From DATBSL01 sp963729875 (GTDB taxonomy: Bacteria; Acidobacteriota; Vicinamibacteria; Fen-336): DNA of 64,000 nucleotides. Numbering within the stretch: position 1 is the first letter of the stretch; each line of letters begins with the position of its first letter. Made by a program: the position numbers and the translations under genes. Below are positions 41,970 through 53,588 of the stretch, piece after piece. The stretch covers positions 186,001 through 250,000 of the forward strand of contig CAVSPR010000010.1 in the NCBI GenBank assembly GCA_963729875.1, given 5' to 3'. A model generated the notes under the pieces. The model was given only the letters and a program-made list of their open reading frames with translations. It did not search any database and had not been told where the DNA came from.

Positions 41970-44297
41970 TCAGGCCCTCCTCTTCGCTTCGGACAGGGCC
42001 GCGAGGACCTTGTCGGGGGTGATCGGCAGCTCGCGCATGCGGACGCCGATCGCGTTGTGGACGGCGTTGGCGATCACGGCCAGGGTGGGCACGATCGGCG
42101 GCTCGCCGATGCCCGCGGTCGAGGTGTTGTTGCCCATGTTGGCGACGGGGGTGAGGATCGACTTCGCCTCGAACATGTCGGCGGGGGCGAGGATCTTGTA
42201 CGACTCGAGGTTGGGGTTGACCATCGTCCCCACCTGGCGGTCGAGGACGCGGTTCTCGAGCAGCGCCCACGAGGCGCCCTGGATCATCGCCCCGATCACC
42301 TGGTTCTGCGCGGTGAGGGGGTTCACCGGGAGGCCGCAGTCGTTGACCGAGACCATCTTGATCACCCGGACCTCGCCGGTCTCGGTGTCCACCTCGACCT
42401 CGGCGAACTGCGTGCCCGCGAGGTCGCCGCGGTAGGTCTCGTACTGCTTCGGCCGCTTGGCGACGCAGTCGATCGTCTCGCCGCTCATCTTCGCCGCGGC
42501 CTGCTTGAAGGTGACGGACTTCATCTTGTCCTTCACCACGAAGATCTTCCCGTTCGCGGCGTCGAGCTCCTCGGGCTTCGCCCCGAGGAGGGGGGCGGCC
42601 AGCTCGAAGAGCCTGGTGCGCGCCTGGTTCGCGGCGAGACGCACGACCGGGGCCATCGAGTTGATGGTCACGCTGCCGCCGGAGCCGGGGCCCTCCGGGA
42701 ACTGGGTGTCGCCGAGGCGCATCGTTACGTCCCCGGGCTCGATGCCCAGCTCTTCGGCCGCCACGACCATCATCGCGGTGCGGTAGCCGGTGCCGATGTC
42801 CTGGCAGCCGGTCACGAGCTCCACCGAGCCGTCCCGGTGGACCTTCACCTGGGCGTTCGAGTTCTCGGAGGCGAAGATGTACCAGTTGCCGTTCGCCATG
42901 CCGATCCCGCGCTTCTTCGCCCCCTTCTGCGGTCCGAGGCCGCCGGTGGTCATGTCGCCGGCCTTCTTGTTGCGACGGGCCCAGCCGATCTCTGTCGCCC
43001 CGAGGTCGTACTGGGCCGCCCGCACCGGGCTCGCCTCGTTCTTCCTCCGCAGCTCGAGCGGGTCCATGCCGAGCTTGTCGGCCAGCTCGTCGACGGCGGA
43101 CTCGATGCCGAAGGCCCCCTGCGAGTGGCCGGGGGCGCGCAGCGCCGCCTGCGGGCCCGCGTTCGTGAAGACGTCGTACTCCTCGGCCTTGAAGTTCGGG
43201 TTCTTTCCGTGGAGCGACCCCGCCGGCCCCGCCGTCCCCCCGCCGCCGGCGACACCGCCCGACCCGTAGGACTTGTAGTGGACGGCGGTCATGGTGCCGT
43301 CCTTCTTCGCCCCGATCTTGACGGTGATGAGCGCGCTCGGGGCGTTGCCCGTGCTGAGCTGCTCCTGCTTGCGGTCGAGCATCAGCTTGACCGGTGCCCC
43401 GGCCTTCTTCGCCAGCCGGCACGCGACCATCGCGAACGCGCTCCCGCTCGCGGAGGGGCCGAGCTTGCTGCCGAAGCCGCCGCCCATGTGCTCGCAGATG
43501 ACCCGCACGTTCTTGCGGTCGAGGCCGAGCGCCTCGGCGAGACCCTCGCGCACGGCAAAGATGCCCTGGGTCGAGGCGTGGACGGTGAGCTGGTCGCCCT
43601 CCCACGAGGCCACGACGCCGTGGGTTTCGAGGCAGGAGTGGGTGTGTACCGCGCAGTAGTACGTGCCCTCGTGGACGACCTCGGCCTCGGCGAAGCCCTT
43701 CTCGACGTCCCCGCGGTTGCCTCGGCCGCGCCCGGGCCCGAAGACGTTGCCCTTCCGGGGGACGTCCTTGCCGGCCGGGCTCTTGTCGAGGTCGTAGACG
43801 AGCGGGGCGCCGTCCTTCATGGCCTCGCGCAGCTCGGGGGCGAAGGGCCTCTCCTTGTAGGTGACCTTCACGAGGCGGGCCGCGTCCATCGCGATCTCGG
43901 GCGAGACCGCGGCCACCGCGGCCACGTCCTGCCCGGCGAAGCGGACGATCCGGGAGTCGGCCGTCCACACCGCCTTGACCCCCGGGAGGGCCTCGGCCTT
44001 CGACGTGTCGATCGCGAGGATCTCGCCGGCGGGGACCTCGGCCCCGATCATCCGGCCGTAGAGCATCCCGGGCAGCTTGACGTCGTAGGTGTACTTCGCG
44101 CGGCCGGTGACTTTGAGGGGCGCCTCGACGCGCGGGCGGGGCTTGCCCATCTGCTCGAACTGCGCCCAGCTGTCGGCGTCCCAGGGCTTGATGTCGCCGA
44201 CCGGGGCGTGGACCTCCATGGGCTTCGCGTCGGCGACGAGCCCCGCCTTCCCCGTGAAGGTGACGGTGGGTTCCTTGGCCTTCTCTTCCTGTGTCAT
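41970..44297 (-). CDS. molybdenum hydroxylase molybdopterin-binding subunit
   Basis: 775 aa, one open frame covering the two Ald_Xan_dh_C domains. Features include VTGRAKYTYDVKLPGMLYGRMI, CEHMGGGFGSKLGP (pterin contact) and TINSMAPVVRLAANQARTRLF; ending in an ANAVHNAIGVRMRELPITPDKVL segment typical of the family C-terminus. It holds the Mo-molybdopterin cytosine dinucleotide centre and hydroxylates the substrate with water as oxygen source. The Fe-S partner carries a Tat signal, so the complex probably works in the periplasm. Three bases separate it from that gene. Confidence 0.92.
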   Translation of the reverse strand: MTQEEKAKEPTVTFTGKAGLVADAKPMEVHAPVGDIKPWDADSWAQFEQMGKPRPRVEAPLKVTGRAKYTYDVKLPGMLYGRMIGAEVPAGEILAIDTSKAEALPGVKAVWTADSRIVRFAGQDVAAVAAVSPEIAMDAARLVKVTYKERPFAPELREAMKDGAPLVYDLDKSPAGKDVPRKGNVFGPGRGRGNRGDVEKGFAEAEVVHEGTYYCAVHTHSCLETHGVVASWEGDQLTVHASTQGIFAVREGLAEALGLDRKNVRVICEHMGGGFGSKLGPSASGSAFAMVACRLAKKAGAPVKLMLDRKQEQLSTGNAPSALITVKIGAKKDGTMTAVHYKSYGSGGVAGGGGTAGPAGSLHGKNPNFKAEEYDVFTNAGPQAALRAPGHSQGAFGIESAVDELADKLGMDPLELRRKNEASPVRAAQYDLGATEIGWARRNKKAGDMTTGGLGPQKGAKKRGIGMANGNWYIFASENSNAQVKVHRDGSVELVTGCQDIGTGYRTAMMVVAAEELGIEPGDVTMRLGDTQFPEGPGSGGSVTINSMAPVVRLAANQARTRLFELAAPLLGAKPEELDAANGKIFVVKDKMKSVTFKQAAAKMSGETIDCVAKRPKQYETYRGDLAGTQFAEVEVDTETGEVRVIKMVSVNDCGLPVNPLTAQNQVIGAMIQGASWALLENRVLDRQVGTMVNPNLESYKILAPADMFEAKSILTPVANMGNNTSTAGIGEPPIVPTLAVIANAVHNAIGVRMRELPITPDKVLAALSEAKRRA

Positions 44298-44300
44298 GGC

Positions 44301-44921
44301 CTACCCCCTCTTCGCCTTCCCCGCGGCCTGCACGGCCTCGAAGATCCGTCCGTAGGTGCCGCAGCGGCAGAGGTTGCCGGCGAGGCCGGCCTTGACCTGG
44401 TCGAGGGTCGGGCTCGGGACCTTCGCGAGGAGCGCCGTGCCCGACACCACGAAGCCCGGGGTGCAGAAGCCGCACTGCAGGGCGTCCTTCTCGACGAAGG
44501 CCGCCTGCAGCGGGCTCATCTTCTCCGGCGTGCCGAGGCCCTCGACGGTCGTGATCTCGTGGCCCTCGGCGTCGGCGGCGAGGACGAGGCAGGAGTTCAC
44601 CGGCTCACCGTCGAGGAGCACGGTGCACGCGCCGCAGCCGCCCCGGTCGCACACCTGCTTGGCGCCGGTGAGGTCGAGGTGGTTGCGCAGCGCGTCGAGC
44701 AGCGTGACCCGCGGCTCGACGGTGACCTGCCGGACCGCGCCGTTCACCTTGAGGTTCAGGGTGACGGCGTCGGGACCGAGGACCTGGGCGGCCTCGCCCC
44801 TGGCGCCCACCCCCACCACGGTGGTGGCGGCGGCGCCCACGCCGGCCGTCCTCAGGAAGCTGCGGCGCGAGAACGCCGGCTGGGCGCTCTCGTCGCCGGG
44901 GGGTGAGGGTTTCCTCGCCAT
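44301..44921 (-). CDS. molybdenum hydroxylase 2Fe-2S subunit with Tat signal
   Basis: 206 aa. SRRSFLRTAGVGAAATTVVG is a twin-arginine signal, so the folded, cofactor-loaded complex is exported. CDRGGCGACTVLLDG binds the plant-type 2Fe-2S cluster, and CGFCTPGFVVSG with NLCRCGTYGRI binds the second. First gene of the operon (small - medium - large order here is Fe-S, Mo, FAD, Cys-rich). GGTGGAG precedes the ATG. The 219-base gap to the divergent kinase gene contains no other clear gene. Confidence 0.92.
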   Translation of the reverse strand: MARKPSPPGDESAQPAFSRRSFLRTAGVGAAATTVVGVGARGEAAQVLGPDAVTLNLKVNGAVRQVTVEPRVTLLDALRNHLDLTGAKQVCDRGGCGACTVLLDGEPVNSCLVLAADAEGHEITTVEGLGTPEKMSPLQAAFVEKDALQCGFCTPGFVVSGTALLAKVPSPTLDQVKAGLAGNLCRCGTYGRIFEAVQAAGKAKRG

Positions 44922-45126
44922 GGCTCCACCTCGGGAAGATTAAGGCCGGGGGCTGCGGCCGCCGGCGGGATTCGATGCGTGTGGGGATTGTGTTTCGCTG
45001 CAGGCGGGCCGTCAAGGCGTCCGAAGGGGCCGGCCCGGGCTCGCCGCGTCCAAGCCGGTGGATGCCCGCGGACTTTCCCCTGTCAACAGTTGTCACGGCC
45101 TGGATCCAATCGCCGTCCCGGAGCGT

Positions 45127-45132
45127 CATAAT
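45127..45132 (+). promoter_or_regulatory. -10 element CATAAT upstream of the kinase gene
   Basis: CATAAT ends 7 bases before ATG 45140 and there is no ribosome binding site in between. An imperfect 15-base palindrome (TGTCAACAGTTGTCA) lies about 40 bases upstream at 45081-45095. Confidence 0.4.
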
Positions 45133-45139
45133 CACCGTC

Positions 45140-48184
<3,045 letters not shown>

Positions 48185-48194
48185 CCCCGACCCC

Positions 48195-50243
48195 ATGTCG
48201 CTCTGCGCCGCGCTGGTGCTGGCCTCCGCCCTGCACTACGACCTGCGTCCCGGCGACCACCTCGTGTACCGGCAGCGCCTCACCCGGGAGCAGAAGTCGG
48301 AGGCTGTCGACTCGCGGTCGGAGGCCGAGTGGGAGAGCCACGTCCTCGTGGTGGGCGAGGGTCCCGGGTCCTGGGGCGTCGGTGTGCAGAGGAACCGGAC
48401 CCGGGCCGACCTCCTTCGCTACCGGGAGGACGGCCGGGATCGGCTGGAGGAGCGCCGGCTCGTGTTCGCCGAGGACCTCGCGAAGCGCGGGGCCTCCTTC
48501 GCCGAGACCGGCTGGCTCACGCCGTCGGGCACGGCCCTTCTCCCCTGGGCCGCCGCGCGGGAGGCCGCCAGCGAGCGGCTGCCGTTCTTCCACGAGATCG
48601 AGCCCCTGCCGAACGCTCCCGTGCCCGACGGCGGCTCGTTCGTGTCGCCCGGGCTCCTCGGCCTGCCGATGCGCGTGGCCGGCCGCGAGGCGGTCGGGGG
48701 CGAGGAGTGCTTGCGGCTCGAGGGCGGGAGGCCCGGCCTCGAAGTGCGCCATTGGCACTGCCCGGGAAGCGGCACGCTGGGGGCACTCGAGTTCGAGGCA
48801 CAGTACGAGGCACCGGGCGGGAGGAAGGTCGGCGAGAGCTACCGGCTCGAGCGCGTGTCGCTCTCACGGGGGGAATCGCTCGCCTCGTGGCTGCGCGACC
48901 CGCGGACCGCGCGCGGCGCGCTCACCGCCCTCGAGGCGACGGACCGCCTCGACCTCGCCCCCGAAGAGCTCTACGCCCAGCTCGACGGCAGGAGCCCCGA
49001 CATCGAGACCCTCGTCCTGGCCGTAGCCTGGCGGCACCGGCTGCCGCCGCCGCCGCGCGAGGCCCTGGAGCGCCTGCAGTCGAGCCCGTCGCCGCGGGCC
49101 CGGGCGCTCGCCTCGCGCTTCCTGAGCCCGCCGCCCTCGCCGCCCGCCGACCTCGCCCGCCTCGCGCGGGCGGTGCGGGCCGGGGGGGAGCTGCCGGCGT
49201 GGAGCGGGCCCGTCGAGGCCGGGTGGGGGAGGGCGGCCCTCGCGGCCCAGCGCGCGCCCGGCCAGGTCCCGGGCACCACGCTGCGGCTCATGCGGACGGA
49301 GCGCTTCCGCGGGTGGCCGTACGTGCTGCACGTGCCGGACGACTACCGCGGCGACGAGCCCTTCCCCCTCGTGATCGTCCTGGGCGGCGGCCCCGGGCGC
49401 GCGATCCCCACCGCCCAGGTCGCGCGCTCCTCGATCGAGGCGCGCGGGGAGCTCGTCGCCTTCCCCCAGGCGAACGGGATGTGGTGGGAGGAGGAGCCCA
49501 CCGCGGTGGTCGAGGCGCTCTTCGCGGAGCTGCTCGCCGACCTCGACGTCGACACCGACCGCGTGACCCTGACCGGGTTCTCCAACGGGGGAACCGGCGC
49601 CGTCCGGTACGCGGCGTGGGCGCCGCACCGGTTCGCCGCGGTGGCGAGCCTCATGGGCGCGGGACTGCCCTTCTTCGAGCGCGACGACCCCGTCGACCCC
49701 GCCACCCTCGCCCGCGTCCCGTTCCTCTTCGTCCACGGCGACCGCGACGAGGTGATCCCGGCGTGGGCGAGCGAGCGCAGCGTGAGGGCCCTCCGCAAGG
49801 CGCGGGCGGTGGCCGAGCTGCACGTCCTGCCCGGCCGGCCTCACGACGTCGTCTACGGGCGGGACGACGGCCTCACCTTCCCCTTCCTCGAGCGCCACGT
49901 GCGCGACGCGTTCCCCCGGCAGGTCTCGCTGCGTGCGCGCTCCCTCGAGCGCCCGCGGGTCTTCTGGGCCGAGGTCGTCGAGAAGGACGGGGGGGTCGCC
50001 GAGATCGACGGCTCGATCGAAGGGAGCACGATCGCGCTGCGGACGAGGAACGTGAAGCGGCTGCGCCTCCGGCTGCGGCCCGAGCTCCTGGACCTCGCGG
50101 GGCCCGTGCGGGTCACGATCAACGGACGGGAGGCCTTCGCCGGCCCCGTCGCCCCGAACCCGGGGCTCCTCCTGCGCAGCTGGCGCGAGACGGGCGACCC
50201 TCAGCTCGCCCACTCGACCGAGCTCACGCTCGACGCCCGGTGA
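48195..50243 (+). CDS. large alpha/beta-hydrolase (PHB-depolymerase-like esterase)
   Basis: 682 aa. Residues 1-350 are of unknown fold, without a clear membrane anchor apart from a short hydrophobic N-terminus. From about 365 the esterase core starts (YVLHVPDDYRGDEPFPLVIVLGGGPG). Nucleophile elbow GFSNGG (Ser in LTGFSNGGTGAVRYAAW), acid in VHGDRDEVIPAWASE and His in LPGRPHDVVYG form the triad. The C-terminal 100 residues (FWAEVVEKDGGVAEIDGSIEG) are beta-rich. Substrate unknown. Follows the PknB-type kinase by 10 bases and may be co-transcribed. Confidence 0.82.
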   Translation: MSLCAALVLASALHYDLRPGDHLVYRQRLTREQKSEAVDSRSEAEWESHVLVVGEGPGSWGVGVQRNRTRADLLRYREDGRDRLEERRLVFAEDLAKRGASFAETGWLTPSGTALLPWAAAREAASERLPFFHEIEPLPNAPVPDGGSFVSPGLLGLPMRVAGREAVGGEECLRLEGGRPGLEVRHWHCPGSGTLGALEFEAQYEAPGGRKVGESYRLERVSLSRGESLASWLRDPRTARGALTALEATDRLDLAPEELYAQLDGRSPDIETLVLAVAWRHRLPPPPREALERLQSSPSPRARALASRFLSPPPSPPADLARLARAVRAGGELPAWSGPVEAGWGRAALAAQRAPGQVPGTTLRLMRTERFRGWPYVLHVPDDYRGDEPFPLVIVLGGGPGRAIPTAQVARSSIEARGELVAFPQANGMWWEEEPTAVVEALFAELLADLDVDTDRVTLTGFSNGGTGAVRYAAWAPHRFAAVASLMGAGLPFFERDDPVDPATLARVPFLFVHGDRDEVIPAWASERSVRALRKARAVAELHVLPGRPHDVVYGRDDGLTFPFLERHVRDAFPRQVSLRARSLERPRVFWAEVVEKDGGVAEIDGSIEGSTIALRTRNVKRLRLRLRPELLDLAGPVRVTINGREAFAGPVAPNPGLLLRSWRETGDPQLAHSTELTLDAR

Positions 50244-50246
50244 GGA

Positions 50247-51101
50247 TCAGTCCCGGTAGGCCGCCCACGCGGCCTGCATGCGGCTCGCCTGGCCCGGAGT
50301 GAACTGGTACATGCAGGAGTCCTGCGTGTAGTCCATGAAGTTGTGGATGGGGTCGAGGCCCGGCCGAGAGGGCTGCGAGCAGCTGTCCCGACCCGCCGGG
50401 CAGTAGAACGCCGGCGAGAGCTCGGCTGGCGTGTCCTCGACGCCGTCGTTCCACCGCCGGCAGCCTCCCTCGAACGTGTGGTAGAGGCCCATCCAGTGGC
50501 CCACCTCGTGGGTCGCGGTGTCGCCCTCGCTGTAGATCGTGAAGGTGCCGCCGGGCAGGGAGCGCCAGTCGAGGACGACCCCGTCGAGCACGGCATACGA
50601 GCCGCCGAGGATCGAGGGGTAGTAGGCGAAGCCGAGGTACGGGCCCCCGTCGACCGTGTAGATGTTGAGCGTCTCCGGGCCGCCCCGCCGCAGCGCCTGC
50701 TTCGCCTCGAGCTCGACGCTGAAGTCGAGGGCCATGCGGGCGAACCAGTCCGGGTTCACGGTGGTGTCGACGCCCGCGAGCTCGAAGCCTAGACCGCTCG
50801 GCGCCCCCCCGGTCCGGCCGGAGTAGGACTCGTTGAGCACGCGCAGCTGGGCGCGGATCATCGACTCGGGGAGCTCGCCGTTCTCGAACCCGGCGCCTCT
50901 CGTGATCACGTGCACCCAGACGAGGGCCACCTGGCTCGGCTTCACGCGCCCGCGCGCCTGCGCGATCGCGTCCTCCATCACGGCGATCTCGTCGTCGCCG
51001 GGCAGCCGGGTGCCGCAGCGTTGGGGCTGCCCCGCGAGCGCGGGAGCGGCCCCGACCAGTGCGACGAGGAGAAGTGCAGCAGCAACGCGACCCGTGCGCA
51101 T
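50247..51101 (-). CDS. secreted M43-family (pappalysin/cytophagalysin) zinc metalloprotease
   Basis: 284 aa. Signal peptide to APALAGQ. ATHEVGHWMGLYHTFEGGC carries the metzincin zinc site HExxHxxGxxH, and HNFMDYTQDSCMYQFTPGQ is the Met-turn and the typical M43 ending. Cys residues on both sides (CRRW, CPAGRDSCSQP) suggest disulfides. GGAGG sits 4 bases before the ATG; an in-frame ATG 29 codons earlier lacks a signal peptide. Cleaves external proteins. Convergent with the esterase. Confidence 0.9.
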   Translation of the reverse strand: MRTGRVAAALLLVALVGAAPALAGQPQRCGTRLPGDDEIAVMEDAIAQARGRVKPSQVALVWVHVITRGAGFENGELPESMIRAQLRVLNESYSGRTGGAPSGLGFELAGVDTTVNPDWFARMALDFSVELEAKQALRRGGPETLNIYTVDGGPYLGFAYYPSILGGSYAVLDGVVLDWRSLPGGTFTIYSEGDTATHEVGHWMGLYHTFEGGCRRWNDGVEDTPAELSPAFYCPAGRDSCSQPSRPGLDPIHNFMDYTQDSCMYQFTPGQASRMQAAWAAYRD

Positions 51102-51234
51102 GGAACCTCCTTGTCGAAGGGACGAAGCCGCGGCCCCGCGGGCTGCGACCCTGCCGTCACGGTAGGCTCCAACCCCCGCGGGCGTCAAGGCTGTCGAGCG
51201 GCCCGGCCGTCCCCGCGGCCGCGCCGCGGCGTCG

Positions 51235-51240
51235 TAGACT
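51235..51240 (+). promoter_or_regulatory. -10 element TAGACT upstream of the EamA gene
   Basis: TAGACT ends 7 bases before ATG 51248; the intervening CTCGGGG is a poor ribosome binding site this close to the start. Confidence 0.35.
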
Positions 51241-51247
51241 CTCGGGG

Positions 51248-52159
51248 ATGTCGCACGCCACTCCCCGCCGCCACCTGCTGCCCTGGATCGCGCTCGTCGT
51301 GGTGTGGGTGGTCTGGGGCTCGACGTACCTCGCGATGCGCGTGGCCGTCCGAGAGATGCCGCCCCTCCCGGCCGCGGGCACGCGCTTCGCGCTGGCGGGG
51401 GCGATCATGGCCGTCGTGGCGCTCGTCGTGGACCGGCGCCACGGCCGGCCGACCCGCCGCCAGGTCCTCGACTACGCCCTCGTCGGCGTCCTCCTCCTCT
51501 CCGTCGGGAACACCCTCGTGATGTGGTCCGAGCAGACGGTGCCGAGCGGGATCGCCGCCCTGATCGTGGCGACCGTGCCGATCTGGATCCTCCTCCTGGA
51601 CGGGCTTCGCCCCGGGGGACAGCCGTGGACGGCCCGCGTGTGGGTGGGCACGATCGTCGGTCTCGCCGGCGTCGCCCTCGTCGCGCGGCCGGAGGGGGAG
51701 ATGGACCGGGCACGCTGGCTCGCCATCATGGCCCTCCAGGCGGCGTGCCTGTCGTGGACGGCCGGCTCGCTCTACGCGCAGTCGGTCTCGAGGCGGCTGC
51801 CCCTCGCCTCGGCGGCGGCGATCGAGATGCTGGCGGGCGCCCTCGTCATCTTCACCGTCGCCTGGCTCTCCGGCGCCGACTGGGGACGGATGGCGGCCGC
51901 CTCCCCCCGCGCGTGGGGCGGTGTCGCCTACCTGGTGGTGTTCGGGTCGCTCGTCGGGTTCACGGCGTTCGCCTACTGCCTGAACGAGCTGCCCGCGACG
52001 ACGGTCGGAACGTACGCCTACGTGAACCCGGTCGTGGCGGTCGTTCTCGGTGCGCTCGTGCTCCGCGAGCCGCTGACGCCCGGCCTCGTGGCGGGCGGGC
52101 TCCTGATCGTTCTCTCCGTCGCCCTCACCACCCTGCGCCGGCGTCGGCCGGGGGCGTGA
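51248..52159 (+). CDS. EamA-family drug/metabolite transporter
   Basis: 303 aa with ten membrane segments in two EamA repeats: VVWVVWGSTYLAMRVAVREM opens the first and YVNPVVAVVLGALVLREPLTPG closes the second, both typical of RhaT/YedA-type permeases. Probably an exporter of amino acids or small metabolites. Divergent from the M43 protease. The histone-like gene lies 53 bases downstream on the same strand. Confidence 0.88.
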   Translation: MSHATPRRHLLPWIALVVVWVVWGSTYLAMRVAVREMPPLPAAGTRFALAGAIMAVVALVVDRRHGRPTRRQVLDYALVGVLLLSVGNTLVMWSEQTVPSGIAALIVATVPIWILLLDGLRPGGQPWTARVWVGTIVGLAGVALVARPEGEMDRARWLAIMALQAACLSWTAGSLYAQSVSRRLPLASAAAIEMLAGALVIFTVAWLSGADWGRMAAASPRAWGGVAYLVVFGSLVGFTAFAYCLNELPATTVGTYAYVNPVVAVVLGALVLREPLTPGLVAGGLLIVLSVALTTLRRRRPGA

Positions 52160-52212
52160 CGCGGACGGCCGAACGCCGGAGAATGGAAGGCGAGCCAAGG
52201 AGGCGCCAACCC

Positions 52213-52584
52213 ATGCCCGCAGCCCGCAAGCCGGTCTCGAAGAAGGCCGCCCCGATGAAGGCCGCCGTCCGAAAGACGGCAGACCGCAAAGCGACGACGC
52301 GCCGGGCCGTGAAGAAGGACCGTGCGACGGCCGCCGCCGAGGCGGTGGGCCGCGCCGCGGGGGCGGTCAGCCGAAACATAGAGAACGCCATCGCGGCCGT
52401 GAGGAGCCGCTCGAAGCGCGCGGCGGCGAAGCGGCGCCTCCAGAAGGCCCTGGCCGAGACCCGGCGGACCCTGGGCAAGGCGGGCGAGAGCGCGCGGAAG
52501 AACGCCCCGCAGATCGCGGCCGTGGCCGGGGCCGTCGCGGCGGCAGCCGCCGCCATCGCCGCCGTTCGCAAGCGCCGGGGCTGA
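52213..52584 (+). CDS. Lys/Ala-rich histone H1-like small protein
   Basis: 123 aa. MPAARKPVSKKAAPMKAAVRKTADRKATTRRAVKKDR is an H1-tail-like basic region. SRNIENAIAAVRSRSKRAAAKRRLQKALAETRR forms an amphipathic helix. The end (IAAVAGAVAAAAAAIAAVRKRRG) is a hydrophobic Ala-rich segment flanked by Arg/Lys, which could span or associate with a membrane. AAGGAGG lies 9 bases before this ATG; an ATG at 52183 has none. DNA binding is inferred from composition only. Confidence 0.65.
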   Translation: MPAARKPVSKKAAPMKAAVRKTADRKATTRRAVKKDRATAAAEAVGRAAGAVSRNIENAIAAVRSRSKRAAAKRRLQKALAETRRTLGKAGESARKNAPQIAAVAGAVAAAAAAIAAVRKRRG

Positions 52585-52651
52585 CACCCTGTCCAGGGCC
52601 GGCGGCTGCTGCGGGCGGGCGGGGTGCGCGCTCCGCCCGCCCCGACGGCGG

Positions 52652-53584
52652 CTACAGCTTGCGGAGCCGGACCTCCTCGACCGAGTGGTCCCGGCTCTTG
52701 CGCAGGACGAGGTGGGCCCGCTCGCGGGTGGGCAGGATGTTCCTCACCAGGTTGGGCTCGTTGATCTCGGCCCAGATCCGCCCGGCCGTCGCCGCCGCCT
52801 CCGCGTCGGAGAGCCCGGCGTAGCGGTGGAAGTAGGCGGACGGGTCCCGGAAGGCCGTGTGGCGCAGGGCGAGGAAGCGCTCGACGTACCAGGACCGGAT
52901 GTCCTCGGTCTCCGCGTCGACGTATATCGTGAAGTCGAAGTAGTCGGAGACGAAGACGCGCGGCTGGCCCTCCACCGCGGGACCGCCCTGCAGCACGTTC
53001 AGCCCCTCGACGATCACGATGTCGGGGTGCTCGATCACGTTGCTCTCGCCGGGCACGATGTCGTAAACGAGGTGGGAGTAGACCGGGCTCGTCACCCGGT
53101 CGTCTCCCGCCTTGAGGTCGCGCACGAAGCCGAGGAGGGCGCGCACGTCGTAGCTCTCGGGGAAGCCCTTGCGGCCCATGAGGCCGCGCTCCTCGAGGAC
53201 GGCGGTCGGGTAGAGAAAGCCGTCGGTCGTGACGATGTCGACCCGCGGGTGGTGCGGCCAGCGGCAGAGCAGCTCGCGCAGGGCGCGCCCGGCGGTGCTC
53301 TTGCCCACCGCCACGCTGCCGGCGAGCCCGATGAGGAAAGGGACCTTGTCCTCGCCGTGGCCGAGGAAGGTGGCGGTCGCGCGGTAGAGCCCCTGGACGG
53401 CGGCGACGTAGAGGTTCAGCAGGCGCGAGAGCGGCAGGTACACCTCCTCGATCTCGCGGAGCGACATCCGCTCGATGAGGCCGTGGATCCGCACGAGGTC
53501 GTCGTCGGCGAGGGTGAGCGGCGTGTCGGCGCGCAGCGCCGCCCACTCGTCGCGCCGGAAGCGAAGGTAGGGGGAGAGGCTCAC
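52652..53584 (-). CDS. coaA: pantothenate kinase, type I
   Basis: 310 aa, GTG start. GLAGSVAVGKSTAGRAL is the P-loop of bacterial type I PanK. TTDGFLYPTAVLEERGLMGRKGFPESYD and VIVEGLNVLQ match the family core, including the Glu and Asp of the active site. Phosphorylates pantothenate in the first step of CoA synthesis, cytoplasmic. Starts 4 bases after the stop of the NamZ-like gene, with which it shares an operon. Confidence 0.93.
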   Translation of the reverse strand: MSLSPYLRFRRDEWAALRADTPLTLADDDLVRIHGLIERMSLREIEEVYLPLSRLLNLYVAAVQGLYRATATFLGHGEDKVPFLIGLAGSVAVGKSTAGRALRELLCRWPHHPRVDIVTTDGFLYPTAVLEERGLMGRKGFPESYDVRALLGFVRDLKAGDDRVTSPVYSHLVYDIVPGESNVIEHPDIVIVEGLNVLQGGPAVEGQPRVFVSDYFDFTIYVDAETEDIRSWYVERFLALRHTAFRDPSAYFHRYAGLSDAEAAATAGRIWAEINEPNLVRNILPTRERAHLVLRKSRDHSVEEVRLRKL

Positions 53585-53588
53585 GCCC

